Positions 10,325-22,224 of a stretch of DNA of 64,000 nucleotides are shown piece after piece (position 1 is the first letter of the stretch; every line of letters begins with the position of its first letter). The notes under the pieces were generated by a model that was given only the letters and a program-made list of their open reading frames with translations, was not told where the DNA came from and did not search any database. The DNA comes from Rhinopithecus roxellana (taxonomy: Eukaryota > Chordata > Mammalia > Primates > Cercopithecidae): the NCBI RefSeq assembly GCF_007565055.1, contig NC_044562.1:51656250-51720249 (forward strand), in the 5' to 3' direction. Made by a program: the position numbers and the translations under genes.

Positions 10325-11560
10325 GGCCAGTTGGTGCTGGATGTTGACTGGGGTGATAGGGATGACTGGTGGCAGTGGACACTCCAGACAGCCCACTGCT
10401 GCCATCACGCTGGCTGCAGCAGAGAGACACGGCTGGGGCTGCATGCTCCATGGAGCCAGTGAGAGCCCTGCCCCTTCTCAGTTGGGGCAGAAGTTCCCCA
10501 GGTGTTGCTGCAGCTGCCCAAATCGTGGCTGCAGACTCATGCATCCTACACTCTTGAGGGTCTGGGAAGGCCCCCATGCCCTCACAGGCTCGAAAGTGCC
10601 TGCTCCCTCTGCCCGGATTCTCCCTGCTATCAGTGCCTGCTCCCATCTCAGAGCAAAGTTGAGGCTGAACCTGGGCACCATGAATGGCAGCAGGAGGCAG
10701 GCAGATTCCTGGGTGGAAGGGCAAAGTTCCCCAGTGAGACCCTACCTTCAGGCCAGGTAGGGCCTGCAGGCTGGGGGCTGGGCTGCCAGTCTCACGGAGT
10801 GGAGTGGGACCTTGTAGTGCTTTCTCTGGGCCCACCCATGGCTGCCCATGGACCAATTGGTGTGACTTCATCCCCTCTGGGGCTCATAAAAGTCCCGGGC
10901 TCAGCCAGAGCTGAACAGATGATGGAATGACCAGCAGCAGAGAGAAGCTTCCCACTCCAGGGTCTCTGCTCTGCTAAGAGCTGCAGAGAGGTTGGGACAA
11001 GTTACCAGCAGAGAGGAGCCACCCACCCCAGGGCCTCCTCCTCTCTGCTGAAGGCTGAACACTTGTTGGAACATCCTGGCTGCAGAAAAGAGCTAACCAT
11101 AGCAGGTCTCTGAGTTATTCTGCTCCTCTTCATCTTGCTCACCCTGCATTTGTCTGTGTGCCTCATTCTTCCTGGTCACAGGACAAGAACTTGGGGCCCG
11201 CCAGATGGCAAGTGTAGAAGAGCTGTAACACACACAGGGCAGAAACGTATTCCTTGCTCACCACATTGCTGGTGAAGAGAAGAGCTGAGGCCCTTTGGGG
11301 AGCCTAGACATGAGAACTCCCTGATCCAGGCTGTGAGTCCCTCTTTGAGGCCCTATGGTTTTTGGAATCTCTGAGCTTCTGTGCACTGCTGTATTCCCTG
11401 GTGCCAGCTAGGAAAGCTGCTTGCAGTATAGCTGGTCCAGCTGCAGCCTCGCAGAAAGCTGGCATGTGTGCCAGCACCTGGAGCTGTCTGCTACACTGTA
11501 GGGGCATAATCAAGGAAAAGGATATAGGAAGAAGAATTATTGAGCCAACTTGCAAATAAT
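10325..11560 (+). mobile_element. Retroviral LTR-like element, family unresolved
   Basis: This GC-richer island has LTR-like architecture: a promoter-like CATAAAAG box near 10886, then two degenerate ~70-bp repeats (about 10928-11000 and 11000-11070, each with CAGCAGAGAG and CTCCAGGG-like blocks), then a U5-like part with GAGCTGTAACACACACAGGG (about 11219-11238). Such blocks are common in ERV1-class LTRs. Both outer borders are uncertain and no coding remnant accompanies it, so a solitary LTR is the best reading. Open frames of 191, 145 and 142 codons overlap here on both strands and reflect GC-rich composition. Part of the element (about 10345-10640) recurs inverted at about 13100-13397. Confidence 0.5.
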
Positions 11561-12761
11561 CTACTACACATTGTTTAACATTTTATATATTTTTAAAAAG
11601 TGGTCATCTTTTCTTTTAGGGGACATGTATTTTAATGCATGGCTGGGCTAACTTCTCTTCTTCTGAACTTTTTTCTTTTCACCCTGACTCAGTAACTCAA
11701 TCATGCCCAACCTCTGATTTTGTTTCTTCATTTTATGAGCACTTTTCTTTTAAAACTCTTCTTTGTCATCTAAATCCATCCCCCAAAGACCTAATTTTTG
11801 TAAACAAATCTGAAGCTGTTTATGAGTAAAACAACTCTCTCCATGAAGGAAATCCAGTAGACAACTCAGTATTTTTCTTTCATCTACACAAATATGAAGA
11901 TTAAAATGTGAATTCCTACAAAGCAGTAATAGTACTTTTATGTATTCAATGCATAAACAAGGCTTGGGATTTCTAAACAACTTACCATAATTTTGAGGCC
12001 TCTCTATGGGTCCTCTGTTGTTGAAAATTTTGTAGCAAGCAACCTGAAAAAAACCTTTCAGAAAATGGATATTCCACAACAGACTGGTACAGAAAGAGAA
12101 ATGTGTTGATGATGACAAAAAAAGCAGGAGGATTTTGAAATAGTATTACTTATTTTTTAATAATCAGGTCTTATAAAACTACCAAATTTTATTTTCAAAA
12201 CCTAAGAGAACTTTGCTGTATTCAAATCTAATTAACAGTGATGGAAACTCTAAAACCTGAAAATTTTAACTTAAGAATTTATTTTTATCCTGGGAGTAAA
12301 GTAGGATTGTGCTCCTAGACCAGACTTCAAGGGACTTTCCTGTCATGTTGAAGTGCAACCTGAAAATCTGGAGGTGGAATATGTGATTTTACTTTTATGA
12401 TTGCAATGGAGGGAGTAGACTCTAGAGATCTGGTACATGTAATTATTTAGCAATCTAATCAGATATTACATTTGGGTCAATAACTGGCATAACTGAACTT
12501 CTCTGATGCCTATAGCACAGGGATATGTGCTTGGGTAGGATTGTCTGATAAAAGATGGGTCATCCAGTTAAAATTAAGTTTCAGATAGACAACAAATAAT
12601 TTTTTTTAATAGTAAGAGAATGTCCTATTCATCTGAAATTCAAATCTAGTGGGGACATTCTGTATTTTTATTTGCTATTTCTGAAAATTGTATCAGTTTA
12701 AACAATATAAAGCTTAAAAGCCAGGACATACCTAAGAAATAATAACACAGAGAAACACATT
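11561..12761. other. Unassigned sequence with an unrecognised 122-codon minus-strand frame
   Basis: No gene was recognised. The frame at 11750-12118 (minus) has no familiar domain and no splice or promoter context that I can support. Confidence 0.35.
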
Positions 12762-13576
12762 GTGGTGGATTTAAAACATATCCACAAGTTCTTTGGCACT
12801 CCATTGAGAGGTGGGATGTATGCCTTGTCCTTTAAATCTGATTGGATTTAATGATTCACTTGTAACCAATAGATGCAGATGAAATGCCTGCGTAGCTATT
12901 GAGGCTAGGTCGTAAAAGACATTGTAGCTTCTGTCTTGCTTTTGCAGATGAGCACCCAGGAAAGAAAAAGACTACCCTAAGGCCACCATGCTATAAGGGA
13001 GCCCAGGTCACATAGAGAGGCTCAAGCAGCTGCTGTAGTTGATAGCCCCAGCTCAAGTCCCTCTGAGGTGGCTGCTTAGAGCCACCATGACCACCAGTCA
13101 TGGGAGCAGGCACCCAAAGCAGGGAGAAGCCAGGCAGCGGGAGCAGGCACTTCTGAGCCTGTGAGCGCAGGAGGGCTTTCCCGAGCCCCCAAGGGTGCAG
13201 GATGCGTGAGTCTGCAGCCATGGTTTGGGTAGTTGCAGCGACACCTGGGGAGCTCCTGTCCCAACTCAGAAGGGGCAGGGCTCTCACTGGCTCCATGGAG
13301 CATGCAGCCCCGGCTGTGTCTCTCTGCAGCAGGCAGTGTGATGGCAGCGGTTGTGCTGTCTGGAGTGGCCGCTGCCGTCAGTTATCCCTGCATAGCTATG
13401 GAGGTTCCAACCTCCAACTCATGAGTAATTCCCAGCAGAAGCCCAGGCATTGTGGAGCACAGATAAGCTGTATGCTATCTTAATTCTTGACGTATAGAAT
13501 CCAGGAGCATAGTAAAGTGGTTTTAAGGCACAAAGTTTTGTGGTTATTTGTCATGCAGTAATAGTAACTGTAATAC
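12762..13576 (+). mobile_element. MLT1-type MaLR LTR, interrupted
   Basis: The left part (12762 to about 13095) has the TGGTGGAT start, an ACCAATAGATGCAG block and GAGGCTAGGTCGTAAAAG, typical of older MLT1-like LTRs. The right part (about 13400-13576) ends with GGCACAAAGTTTTGTGGTTA and TGCAGTAATAGTAACTG, the usual 3' section. Between them lies the inverted LTR-like fragment at about 13100-13397. The subfamily is not resolved. Confidence 0.6.
13100..13397 (-). mobile_element. Inverted partial copy of the 10.3-kb LTR-like element
   Basis: Read on the minus strand, this aligns with 10345-10640, including an identical 35-base core around CTCCATGGAGCATGCAGCCC. By eye the two differ at roughly one base in eight over the best 180 bp. 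The same frame in both copies encodes the peptide start MEPVRALPLLSW, which comes from shared repeat ancestry and is not evidence of a gene. Confidence 0.75.
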
Positions 13577-13795
13577 ACATGCTCAGTATAAAGTGAATGG
13601 TTAAAATAATCAGTGGTGCAGGAGCTTAGTGGAAGAAGTAGTCACCAGAGGCTTTGATAGGGCAAGGATTCCCCTGCTCTGCCCTACCCCCACACTCAAA
13701 AGGCAGAGCTTGATAGGGAGTATAGAACGTGGGAAATGAGAAAGGGAGAGGGTGAAAGCAGAATTAGTGGCAAAGATCAAAGATCCTTGTTCCTG

Positions 13796-14102
13796 TTTTT
13801 TTTTTTTTTTTTTTTTTTTTTGAGACAGAATCTTGCTCCATCACCCAGGGTGGAGTGCAATGGTGCCATCTCAGCTCACTGCAGCCTCCGCCTCCCAGAT
13901 TCAAGCGATTCTCATGCCTCAGCCTCCCAAGTGTCTGGGATTACAGGTGCCCGCCACCATGCCTAGCTAATTTTTGGATTTTTAGTAGAGACAGGGTTTC
14001 CCCATGTTGGCCAGGCTGGTCTTGAACTCCCGGCCTTAGGTGATCTGTCTGCCTCGGCTTTCCAAAGTGCTGGGATTACAGGCGTGATCCATCGCGTCCG
14101 GT
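13796..14102 (-). mobile_element. Alu SINE, full length, antisense
   Basis: A long T run (poly-A tail on the other strand) is followed by GAGACAGAATCTTGCTCCAT and both Alu monomers, ending at GTGATCCATCGCGTCCGG. CCTTGTTC at 13785-13792 and 14109-14116 may be the remnant target-site duplication. Confidence 0.93.
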
Positions 14103-15204
14103 TGATAACCTTGTTCTTTTTCCTTTACAATTTTCTTCTTAGGATGATTGTAATTTAAAGTAAATCAGCTTGCAAAGCACTGGAAAAAAGATTAAGGGTT
14201 GAACAGAAGAAGGAATAAATTAAACTCCCACTTTAATTTCTGGGCTATGTTTCTGAGCATTTGAAGATGAAGCTGTTATGGCTGTGCATAGGACTTAACG
14301 GTCTTTAGGGAGCCTGATAAACTGAGAAACAGATTGCAGTACTTTTGCATTGGTGACCCACTAGGCTGACTTAGTCGTTTAAATTTCACATTTCTTTAAC
14401 GTGCTGAAACAAGGAAATTTTAAAGTGTTCTTCTAAAAGAACAGAAAAGTTTCATGGGAGAACAGAGCAATTTGGTGAAAAGAGGATTTTCTTTATGCCT
14501 CAGTGCCTTCTGAGAAGTCTCCAAACTGCTGAATGACCAAAGATAAATGCAAAAGAAACTATGTTGTCTCTATTTGTGGAAAGATTGTTTCTGGGCATCA
14601 CCATGCGCAGTTGTTGTAGGGAAGATACTGAAGGTTGAGTCATTTTCCCTGGGGACTTGACAATGCCTGAGAAGTTTATAATTCAAAGCATGTCTTATAT
14701 TACTCAAAATAAAGTTAACATCTAGGGATTTCTATTTACATGTGAAAAATTACACTTCTTAATTTAGAAGTGGACTTTGGGCAAAATTATGAGGTGGGTA
14801 TTGTGGAAACAGTCTCTGTACCCCTGTATTCTTTACTTTCTTTACTCTCTTTCCCCCACACCTCTCAGGACCTTCCCAGGACCCCTCAACTCTTATGCCC
14901 TATCCTGGCCCACCAGTTCATCTCTTCCTCTGCAATAGCCTGCCAGCACTGGCTTCTCTGGTCTCTTCCAGTCTTGCCTTTTAACCTATTGATGGCTCCT
15001 TCACAGGTACCATTCAGATGTATTTCCCCTTAGTGAGGCATAGCAACCATGTAGTCTGTATCTTCCGGAATAAGTCATATACCTATCCTGGTACATTCCA
15101 TTGTCTCTATGACTTAAAATTCCTCAGCAATTCTAAGATTTTGATGTCAAACTCATTTCTCGTAATTCCTCTTAAGTCTGAAACTCCTAATCATTTTTAG
15201 ATAA
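14103..15204. other. Unassigned sequence
   Basis: No gene was recognised. A pyrimidine-rich part (about 14820-15010) gives an 87-codon open frame with no familiar protein. A diverged L2 is possible but not supported well enough to call. Confidence 0.35.
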
Positions 15205-15219
15205 TGTGTTTAGATTCTT

Positions 15220-15530
15220 TTTAAATTTTTTTTTTTTTTAATTTTTGAGATGGGGTCTCATTCTGTTGCCCAGGCTGGAATGCAGTGGCATGATCATGGC
15301 TCACCTCAGCCTTGACCTCCTCAGGCTCAGGTGATCTTCCCACTTCAGCCTCTTGAGCAGCTGGGACTGCAGGCATTCAACACTGTGCCCAACTCATTTT
15401 TGTATTTTTAGTAGAGATGGGATTTTGCCATGTTGCCCAGGCTGGACTCAAATTCCTGGACTCTACAGATTCACCTGCCTCAGCCTCCCAAAGTGCTAGG
15501 ATTACAGGTATGAGCCATTGTGCCTGACAG
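15220..15530 (-). mobile_element. Alu SINE (AluJ-like), antisense
   Basis: A T-rich start, then GAGATGGGGTCTCATTCTGT and both monomers down to TGAGCCATTGTGCCTGAC. The many CpG-decay substitutions and the CTTGACCTCC type bases fit an old AluJ-type copy. Perfect 15-bp duplications TGTGTTTAGATTCTT lie at 15205-15219 and 15531-15545. Confidence 0.93.
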
Positions 15531-15545
15531 TGTGTTTAGATTCTT

Positions 15546-16369
15546 CATATGAAGCTTCTATTCCCCACACCTCATTGCTTCTGTTTTTTTCAAAATCAGT
15601 TTTCTGGTTACTCCACAGCTTTCATTGTAGCTGTTGATTCTTGCCTTACTCTCTTTGTCCTTGCCCAAATTCTAGCATTTTTCCATCCATCCATCCATCC
15701 ATCCATCCATCCATCCATCCATCCAGTTTATTATTCATGCAGACAGCTCATATTATACAGTAGCCTCATAGTTACGATGGCCCTCAACTTTGATGGCCTT
15801 ATTTGTTTTTCAATGGAGTTACCTGCACGTAGTGAATATTATGTTAAAGATATAAAAGTATTTAAAGTATAAACCAATTGTTGAAGAGTATCACCACTTT
15901 GGTAACAGGATCAATAGCTCAAATTTCACTGGCTTTCCTTCTCCCTTTGTGATGTGGCTGGCACTTTTAAGACCCTGCAAATTCTCACCTAAGTCTTCAG
16001 ACTCCCTGGGAGAAGGTATGTCTCATGTGTGCCTCAAAAGACTCTGTGGGTACATTCCCTGAACACTGTCTTGATCCCTCTGTGCTCTTCGGACTCCCCT
16101 TTGCCTGAAGGGCTGCTTGTCAGTGCTCTACCTGCAGCTGCTTGCTGCAGAACACCCATGTCCACTTCATGTGTTCACTCTCTTTGAACTTTCATAGCTG
16201 CCTGGTCCCAATGTACCAAAGAATGTAACTTACTTGGTTAGACTTTGTTTTAGAGACTTAAGTAACACTCCCATGCCTGTCCTGTCTCAGATATTCCCTT
16301 ATGAAACAAAGGTTGGTTGTTGTTGTTGTTGTTTTAGCTTTTGACTTTATTTGCTTGTAGTATAAGTTT
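15546..16369. other. Unassigned sequence with microsatellites
   Basis: No gene was recognised. It holds the CCAT array at 15682-15725 and a short GTT array near 16312-16334. Confidence 0.4.
15682..15725. repeat. (CCAT)n microsatellite
   Basis: About eleven uninterrupted ATCC/CCAT units. A length-polymorphic locus is likely. The 107-codon open frame across it reads Pro-Ser-Ile-His repeats and is not a gene. Confidence 0.97.
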
Positions 16370-16530
16370 ATAGTAGTGTTTCTCACTTTGAATCACCCAC
16401 TTTAAGTTACTCCTTTAAAAGTGCTGCTGCCTCAACCCCAAAGATTCTGGTTTAATCCATCTGGGATGGGCCCCAGCATCAGTTGATTCTACTGTGCTGT
16501 GAGGGTTGAGAACTTCTAGTTTATAAGCAT
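16370..16530 (+). mobile_element. Probable hAT-type MITE (MER family)
   Basis: The pattern AGTGTTTCTCACTTTGAATC ... CCCCAAAGATTCTGG ... ATCTGGGATGGGCCCCAGCA ... GAGGGTTGAGAACTTCTAG resembles short non-autonomous hAT elements that start and end with a TTCTCAA/TTGAGAA inverted terminus. The exact family is not named. Confidence 0.5.
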
Positions 16531-19500
16531 TGACAGGAGGCCAACATTATAGTCATCTCCTCACCCTCCTAATCTTTATTCTAAATGTCAAAATAGTAGT
16601 CCTTCTCCTTCCGATGAAAGCAGACGAATCACCCTCACCCCCCAGCAAGTCATATCAAGAGATCCACCTGATGGCTAGAGAAAGCTGAATTTTAGTTTGG
16701 TGCTTGAAGTGAGTCCATAGCAATTTGTATAAGGAAAGAATTTCAAACACAGACTTCAGAGGGAGAAAGAGACAGCCTTATATGTGCTATAGAGTTCCCC
16801 ATTCTAAGCTATAAGAATAATCTTTGGCCAAGTTGAAAAGGATTGAGTAGGATTGGAAAATAAGTATATATTATCTCATTTTCAGCCTTGACTTATTTAT
16901 TTTCCTTTTCGCTATCTAAAAACACAGTTAATGTCACATGTAATATTAATTTTGGATTTTAATAAATTTCTAGTTTGCTAGGGTTAAAATTTGTATTGGG
17001 CACAGGAGAATCTTTCAAAGAGTCAGTCAATTATGCAGTTTCTTTTGGACAGTCGGCAGAGGAGGATTTAGTGATGATAACGAAGTTGGAGCTTTAGGTC
17101 CTCTGGGAGGAACTCTAGAAATGTGTTCATATAGTTCTATTTTTTTTTGTAAAATTTGCATAAGAAATATGTTTTTTTTTCTTAAAAAGCATTTTCTTCC
17201 TCAATTGCAGAAGCTTCAGACCTTGCTTAATTTGATTACATCTAATCCCTGAGAACACTGTGAAATAGGATACTCTGTTCCTCAAAGTGAAACAGCTCTT
17301 AGTTCAAGTGTCTTTATCTTCCATTTCTTTTCTATTAGAAAAGAAGTAACAAAAAGGCTTACCACAGGGCTTATTTTATATCAACGTGTACCACTAACTA
17401 TGCACAGTTGTTAAATTCTCGCAAAATCTATCTGTTGATAAATAGCCATTGCCTCAAGCACTTGAGTGCCTCCTACTACCATTCCATGGAATCCCTGCAA
17501 TTCACCCAGGCCTCCCATTATCCAGCAACTAATGAGGGGCAGGAGGGAGCAGTTCAGGACCTGGTCCAGTGTTATGACCACCAGCCATTCTGAATGATAG
17601 ATCTCTGTGCTAAATGAGTTATTAAATAAGTTGGACTCCATGCCTGCTTAAAAACAACTTAAAAAAAATCCTCCTGTTACATATTATACGTCAGAACACT
17701 GTCTAATTAAATACCTTTATACAAGAAGTGGTCCTATAAAATGCCAATATATTTTATAAATCATTTTTGGAAATTTGTTTTGTGTTCATTTAATATCTGA
17801 TTTGTGTATGACAAAGGAAAGTTATGTCATGTTGAAACTAGATCTTAGATTAGTCAAAAAGAATTTTGAGGAATACCTTAATAGGGCTTTAGTTTGCAAC
17901 TTAGAGGTTTCTTAAAATATATTGAAACAAGGAAGCCAGCTGCTAACACAAAGGAGTACTACTCAGTAGTCACTGTGTAGGAGTTGCTATGAGGACTAGA
18001 AAGGAGACAGCACAGATCTTCAACAATTGCTTAAATCTTTACCAAGAAATACATTGTGCAAAGTGCCATACTTAGACTCTATCTAGAGATGATCCACATT
18101 TTAGAGAGTTATAAGCTCATGGTATTATCTTCACATTTGGCAATCTAGAAATAAATAAATCATTTGGGTTATATTTAATGCACATGAGTGTTAAAAGTAA
18201 ATGAAACATAAATTTAGGACTAGGTTGTTTAAAATGTATAAGCTTACTATAGATCATAAACCATGATATAGTCTTTGAAAAGAATTAATCTCACCTTATT
18301 ATTTCAGCAGGTCTTTTATTTATAAAGTAAAAAGAATCGACAGTTCTATTACATTTCTAGACTTCAGGGGCCTTTCATATGTTTAATTACTAATAAACAG
18401 ATGTAAGTAACAAAGGGAACAGATAAAAATTACTTCTGGATAGAAAAAGTGACTCCCATGTATTTTCAAGGCAGTTTTATTTGAAGTTTCACAAATGGCC
18501 TGGAATCACACAAGGGAATACTCAAATTTGCAGATGCTATTAGTTTTTCTGCATAAAGACTTGCCTGCCTATTTATTCAACACTCTAAAAACCTTTATTG
18601 GGTGTTCACTTTGTGTTACACTACAGAGACAAAAGAATGCAGATGACACAGTCCCTGTCCTGTAAGACATGATCCCAGTGGTAGAGACAAACAGGTAAAC
18701 AGAAGACTTTACTTCATATAACATGTAAGGGGTCTGCAAAAGTAAATTAGTCACTCTACATAATTATATATCTTTTTAGTATAAGATGCTGCTTGGCAGA
18801 AACTCCAAAGGAGTTTTCAAATCCAACACAAATTCCCTCCCACGGGTCTGACTCATCAGAAGGGCTTATTCTGTACTTATGTTAAGTGGAACCACATTAT
18901 CCTATCTTGTAGTTTAGATTCCCTGAGTACTTAATTCATACAGCAGTGGATGGATGGGGCTTCTGGCTTCTGTATGATCTCTGCCAATCTCTCCCAATTT
19001 TCTGATTCAATTGCAGTGCTCTTCTGTTAGTATTCTTGACAATATCTGTTCTCTGATTCTTTAGTAATGAAAGGAAACTATAACTGGATTCAAGTACAGA
19101 CTTGTCCAGTTTAATCCCTAGGTTTGATCCCAAGTTCCACCAACAGATGATGGAGAAGTCAAAAAGAGCTAACCTATTTGTGATTGTTTGGGGATGATAC
19201 TGCAAGTACAGTAATGATTTTGACACTTCTGGGTAGATAACGACTTCTATGTTTATAACAACACTTGTGCCCAGTCTTTTTCCCTGGAGGACTCTCAGGG
19301 GCATAGAACTCTCACTATCTCCTAAGCAGTCAGTGTACATTAACGGTGTTGTGTGTAGATACGTTTAATTATTGGGTAGAATTTATTCCTGTTTCTCCCC
19401 AGAGGGGCAGCTGAACCTCCTTCTAGGTGGGCACCATCCTTGGCATTCACAGTTATCTTTAGGGGTAAGGCATCTGGGTCACCTCATCCTTTCATGCTTT

Positions 19501-20349
19501 CAGTTTCTGACTGGGTGGATTAGTAGATTCAAGTACACTGTCCGGAGAGGCTGAACAGAACAGCGTGTGTGGAAGAGATATCTGCTTTGACAAATGTATC
19601 AACTACCCTCTTTCTTTTTTTGACTCGTTTTCTGATTCCCTCTTTCTTTTTCTTTCTGTGTCAGGCATAAAACCTCTGCCACCCTGAACAGGAGTATAAT
19701 TTATCCCAAACACTTCCATGGTGACTGTGATTATTTCATTGGATTCACTTGATTTGCCCTGTACTTTTTTTTTTTTTTTTCCTGCATTTTGTATACAGAA
19801 AGCATCTCCAGAATATCCAGTCCTGGATGGGGAGTAGCTGTCTTTTGTCAGCATAATCATACTTTTACTCAAAATTGAAATAATCTAAAACCACCTCTCA
19901 ATTTTCACTCATGGAAGCTGGTGTTGGGAAGATATATAATCGACTTCAAGTTTAAATGCAGCCCATGTGGATATAGGATTCTAGAACCATTTAAATCTTA
20001 ACACCCAAATATTTATATACTTGCAAAACTTTTGCCCATAATTCATTTTTTGAACTGAACACCTGCTATAATGAATATGCTTGTGCATGAGCAAAATCAT
20101 TTTTGTTGGGTAGAATTCGGAAACTGTAGAGAATGCTACATCTCAGCTGTTCTCCCAGTAGGATTACAGCATGTATGCTTGTGTTGTTTAAGGTATTTGC
20201 ATTATTGCTATCAGCTTTATCACTTTTTTCCTGAGAGTTTAGCCTTAAGCTTCCCAGTGGTTGCTTCTCTGAGGTGCTTGGGAGCACTACCAACCTGGCA
20301 TCAAAATTGGAGAAAAAGTGTTCATTTGATTTGAAGTCAGAGGATGCTT
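16531..20349. other. Sparse region without supported genes
   Basis: Mostly unassigned AT-rich DNA. The stretch near 18,580-18,670 (TTATTGGGTGTTCACTTTGT ... ACACAGTCCCTGTCCTG) resembles a common ancient mammalian repeat but is short. A 134-codon minus-strand frame (18936-19340) is unrecognised; its length is not remarkable for chance in a window of this size. A T run lies near 19766-19780. Confidence 0.4.
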
Positions 20350-20434
20350 AGTTAACATTTGAAATACTCTAATCAGGCATACACCCACCACAAGCAGTTA
20401 GTTAGCATTTGAAAGAATCTAATCAGGAATGCAC
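20350..20434. repeat. Pair of 35-bp direct repeats, 15-bp spacer
   Basis: 20350-20384 and 20400-20434 share AGTTARCATTTGAAA and TCTAATCAGG blocks, with five differences in 35 positions. This is an old local duplication with a 50-bp period. Confidence 0.8.
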
Positions 20435-20644
20435 TCTCCAGAGGCACCTGCTACTAGCACTCTCATATCTTGCTTTCTGATGAGCACCGTTAGGTGTCCT
20501 AATTATAGCGTAAGCAATGTTAGAAATGATTCTTCACTGGTGGAACGAGAATGCTCAAGATGTATAATTGGTTAGAAGTGTTGTGTAGGCACAACTGACT
20601 TACCGTAAAAAGAGACTAAATTTCCAGTGAGCCAGGCAGCTTGA

Positions 20645-20880
20645 CTAGTGGTTCTTGACTAGGGTGATTTTGCCTCTCAACCTTCTGTCCCAAAATATTT
20701 AGCAATGCCTGGAGACATTTTTGGATGTCACAACCTGGGGGAGAGGCTGCTACTGACATGTAGGGGGTAGATACCCAGGGTGTTGTGGAAAACCTACAAT
20801 GTATGAAATCTCATCACTTAGCTCCAATGAAGAATTATACAGCCCAGAATATTGATAGTGCTAAGGTTGAGAATCCCTAG
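20645..20880 (+). mobile_element. MER5A hAT-Charlie MITE
   Basis: It has the MER5A hallmarks in order: AGTGGTTCTTGACTAGGGTG, CAATGCCTGGAGACATTTTT, GGATGTCACAACCTGGGGGA, GAATTATACAGCCCAGAAT and the terminal GGTTGAGAATCCCTAG. It is close to full length (~190-240 bp family range) and has no coding capacity. Confidence 0.85.
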
Positions 20881-21929
20881 CCTACACCCATCAGGGTGGT
20901 ATCCCAGGTCTAGGATCCTATTTGGTCCTATGTGTAGCCATTAACTGAGGATCCTGCCACCTGGTTCTGACTAGAAATTTAGTTGACTCCTTCTGCCAGA
21001 ATACTGCTGCAGTACTCTCAAGTGAATCTTTGATGGAATGTGATAGTTGTAGTTCCTAAGAGGTCAGCTAACTGGGACTTAACTGTTTTTGTGCCTGCTT
21101 GCTAATATATGTTTGAGTGTGTTATAGAATTCGATCTGAGACTTACACTTATTGTAACAGAATGCCTGGTAGACTAATAAATTTTGAGAATGAAGACCTA
21201 TGGCCTTTATCTACCTCTTATTATTAGGGAGTATTTATATTTATCAAAATAGCCTAATGATTGTGCATGACTAATTTTTTTAGGTTAGTTCTAAAAAGAA
21301 TAGGTCCAATTTCAACCTTTTAACACATTGATGACCCACCCAGTGTCTTAAGGAACTATTGGCATTCTTAAATATTTGTTTTGTATATTCAATAGGTTAT
21401 ATTGAGCATCTTCTATGTATGAGACATTGTTATAGTTCCTGTGGACAAAATGGTGAGCAAAATAGATACAGGGGTTGCTTGCTGCGGGTTATATTAGAAA
21501 TATGTCTCAGATTCAATTGTGAATACAACTGAGTTGTTTTGCTGGTAGGCAAGTCATTTCCAGTGCAAATTAGTGAGTGCAAATAAATGGAACTGTGGGA
21601 GTCACATGCTTTTCTCAATTTTAGGTAACAGATACATTTTCCTCTCAGAACCAGATTTTCCCTATATTTAATGGAAATCTTTGCATATAAAATATCTGGT
21701 GTAGTCATTCATGAGTTAGAATACCTATAAGTACAAATTCTGCAATCATTGCTTTTATTTTATGAGATAAAAATGGTGAATGTTTGGTAAAATCTCTCGG
21801 TTATTAAATTGTAGAACTGATCCCTCTCAACCGAGTTGCATGCAGAATTAAGTTCTCCCTCCACTTGCTTCAATTTCACTTCCACAAAGCACCATTATAG
21901 TGTTTTCATACTATATCATGTCCATACAC
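20881..21929. other. Unassigned sequence
   Basis: No gene was recognised. A weak ancient-repeat signal near 21,400-21,470 (TATTGAGCATCTTCTATGTA) is too short to name. Confidence 0.35.
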
Positions 21930-22224
21930 TTTTTTTTTTTGAGGCAGGGTCTTGCTATGTTGTCCAGGCTGGAGTGCAGTGGCATAGTCATAGCTCACTG
22001 CAGCCCTGACCTCCTGGGTGGAAGAGATCCTTCCACCTTAGCCTACTGAGTAGCTGGGATTATGGGCGGGCACCACTATGCCTGGGTAACTTTTAAATTT
22101 TTGCAGAGATGGGGGTCTCACTTTGTTCTTCAGGCTAGTCTTGAACTCCTGGGCTCAAGCAATCCCCCCTGCCTCGGCCTCTTAAATTGCTGAGATTATG
22201 GGCATGAGCCACCATGCCTAACCA
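21930..22224 (-). mobile_element. Alu SINE (AluJ-like), antisense
   Basis: A T run, then GAGGCAGGGTCTTGCTATGT and both monomers, ending CATGAGCCACCATGCCTAAC. It is highly diverged, including TTATGGGCGGGCACCACTAT, in line with an early Alu subfamily. No clear target-site duplication was found. Confidence 0.9.

Noticed and set aside
10296..10930. Overlapping open frames of 191, 145 and 142 codons on both strands
   Set aside because: They lie in the GC-richer LTR-like element, overlap each other on opposite strands and have no familiar domain. Their similarity to frames at 13.0-13.5 kb follows from the shared repeat.
11750..12118. 122-codon open frame on the minus strand
   Set aside because: No familiar protein and no gene context. 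The Cys- and Leu-rich composition is consistent with chance.
12991..13483. Peptide MEPVRALPLLSW conserved between two loci
   Set aside because: Both loci are copies of the same non-coding LTR-like repeat in opposite orientation, so the peptide match is a by-product of DNA similarity.
15682..15725. Short regular repeats considered as a CRISPR-like array
   Set aside because: A simple tetranucleotide microsatellite in a mammalian genome. There are no spacers, and no CRISPR array is present in the window.
15549..15872. 107-codon frame with repeated Pro-Ser-Ile-His
   Set aside because: Generated by the (CCAT)n microsatellite.
18936..19340. 134-codon open frame on the minus strand
   Set aside because: No recognisable domain, no supported splice or promoter signals, and one frame of this length is expected by chance in 64 kb searched in six frames.
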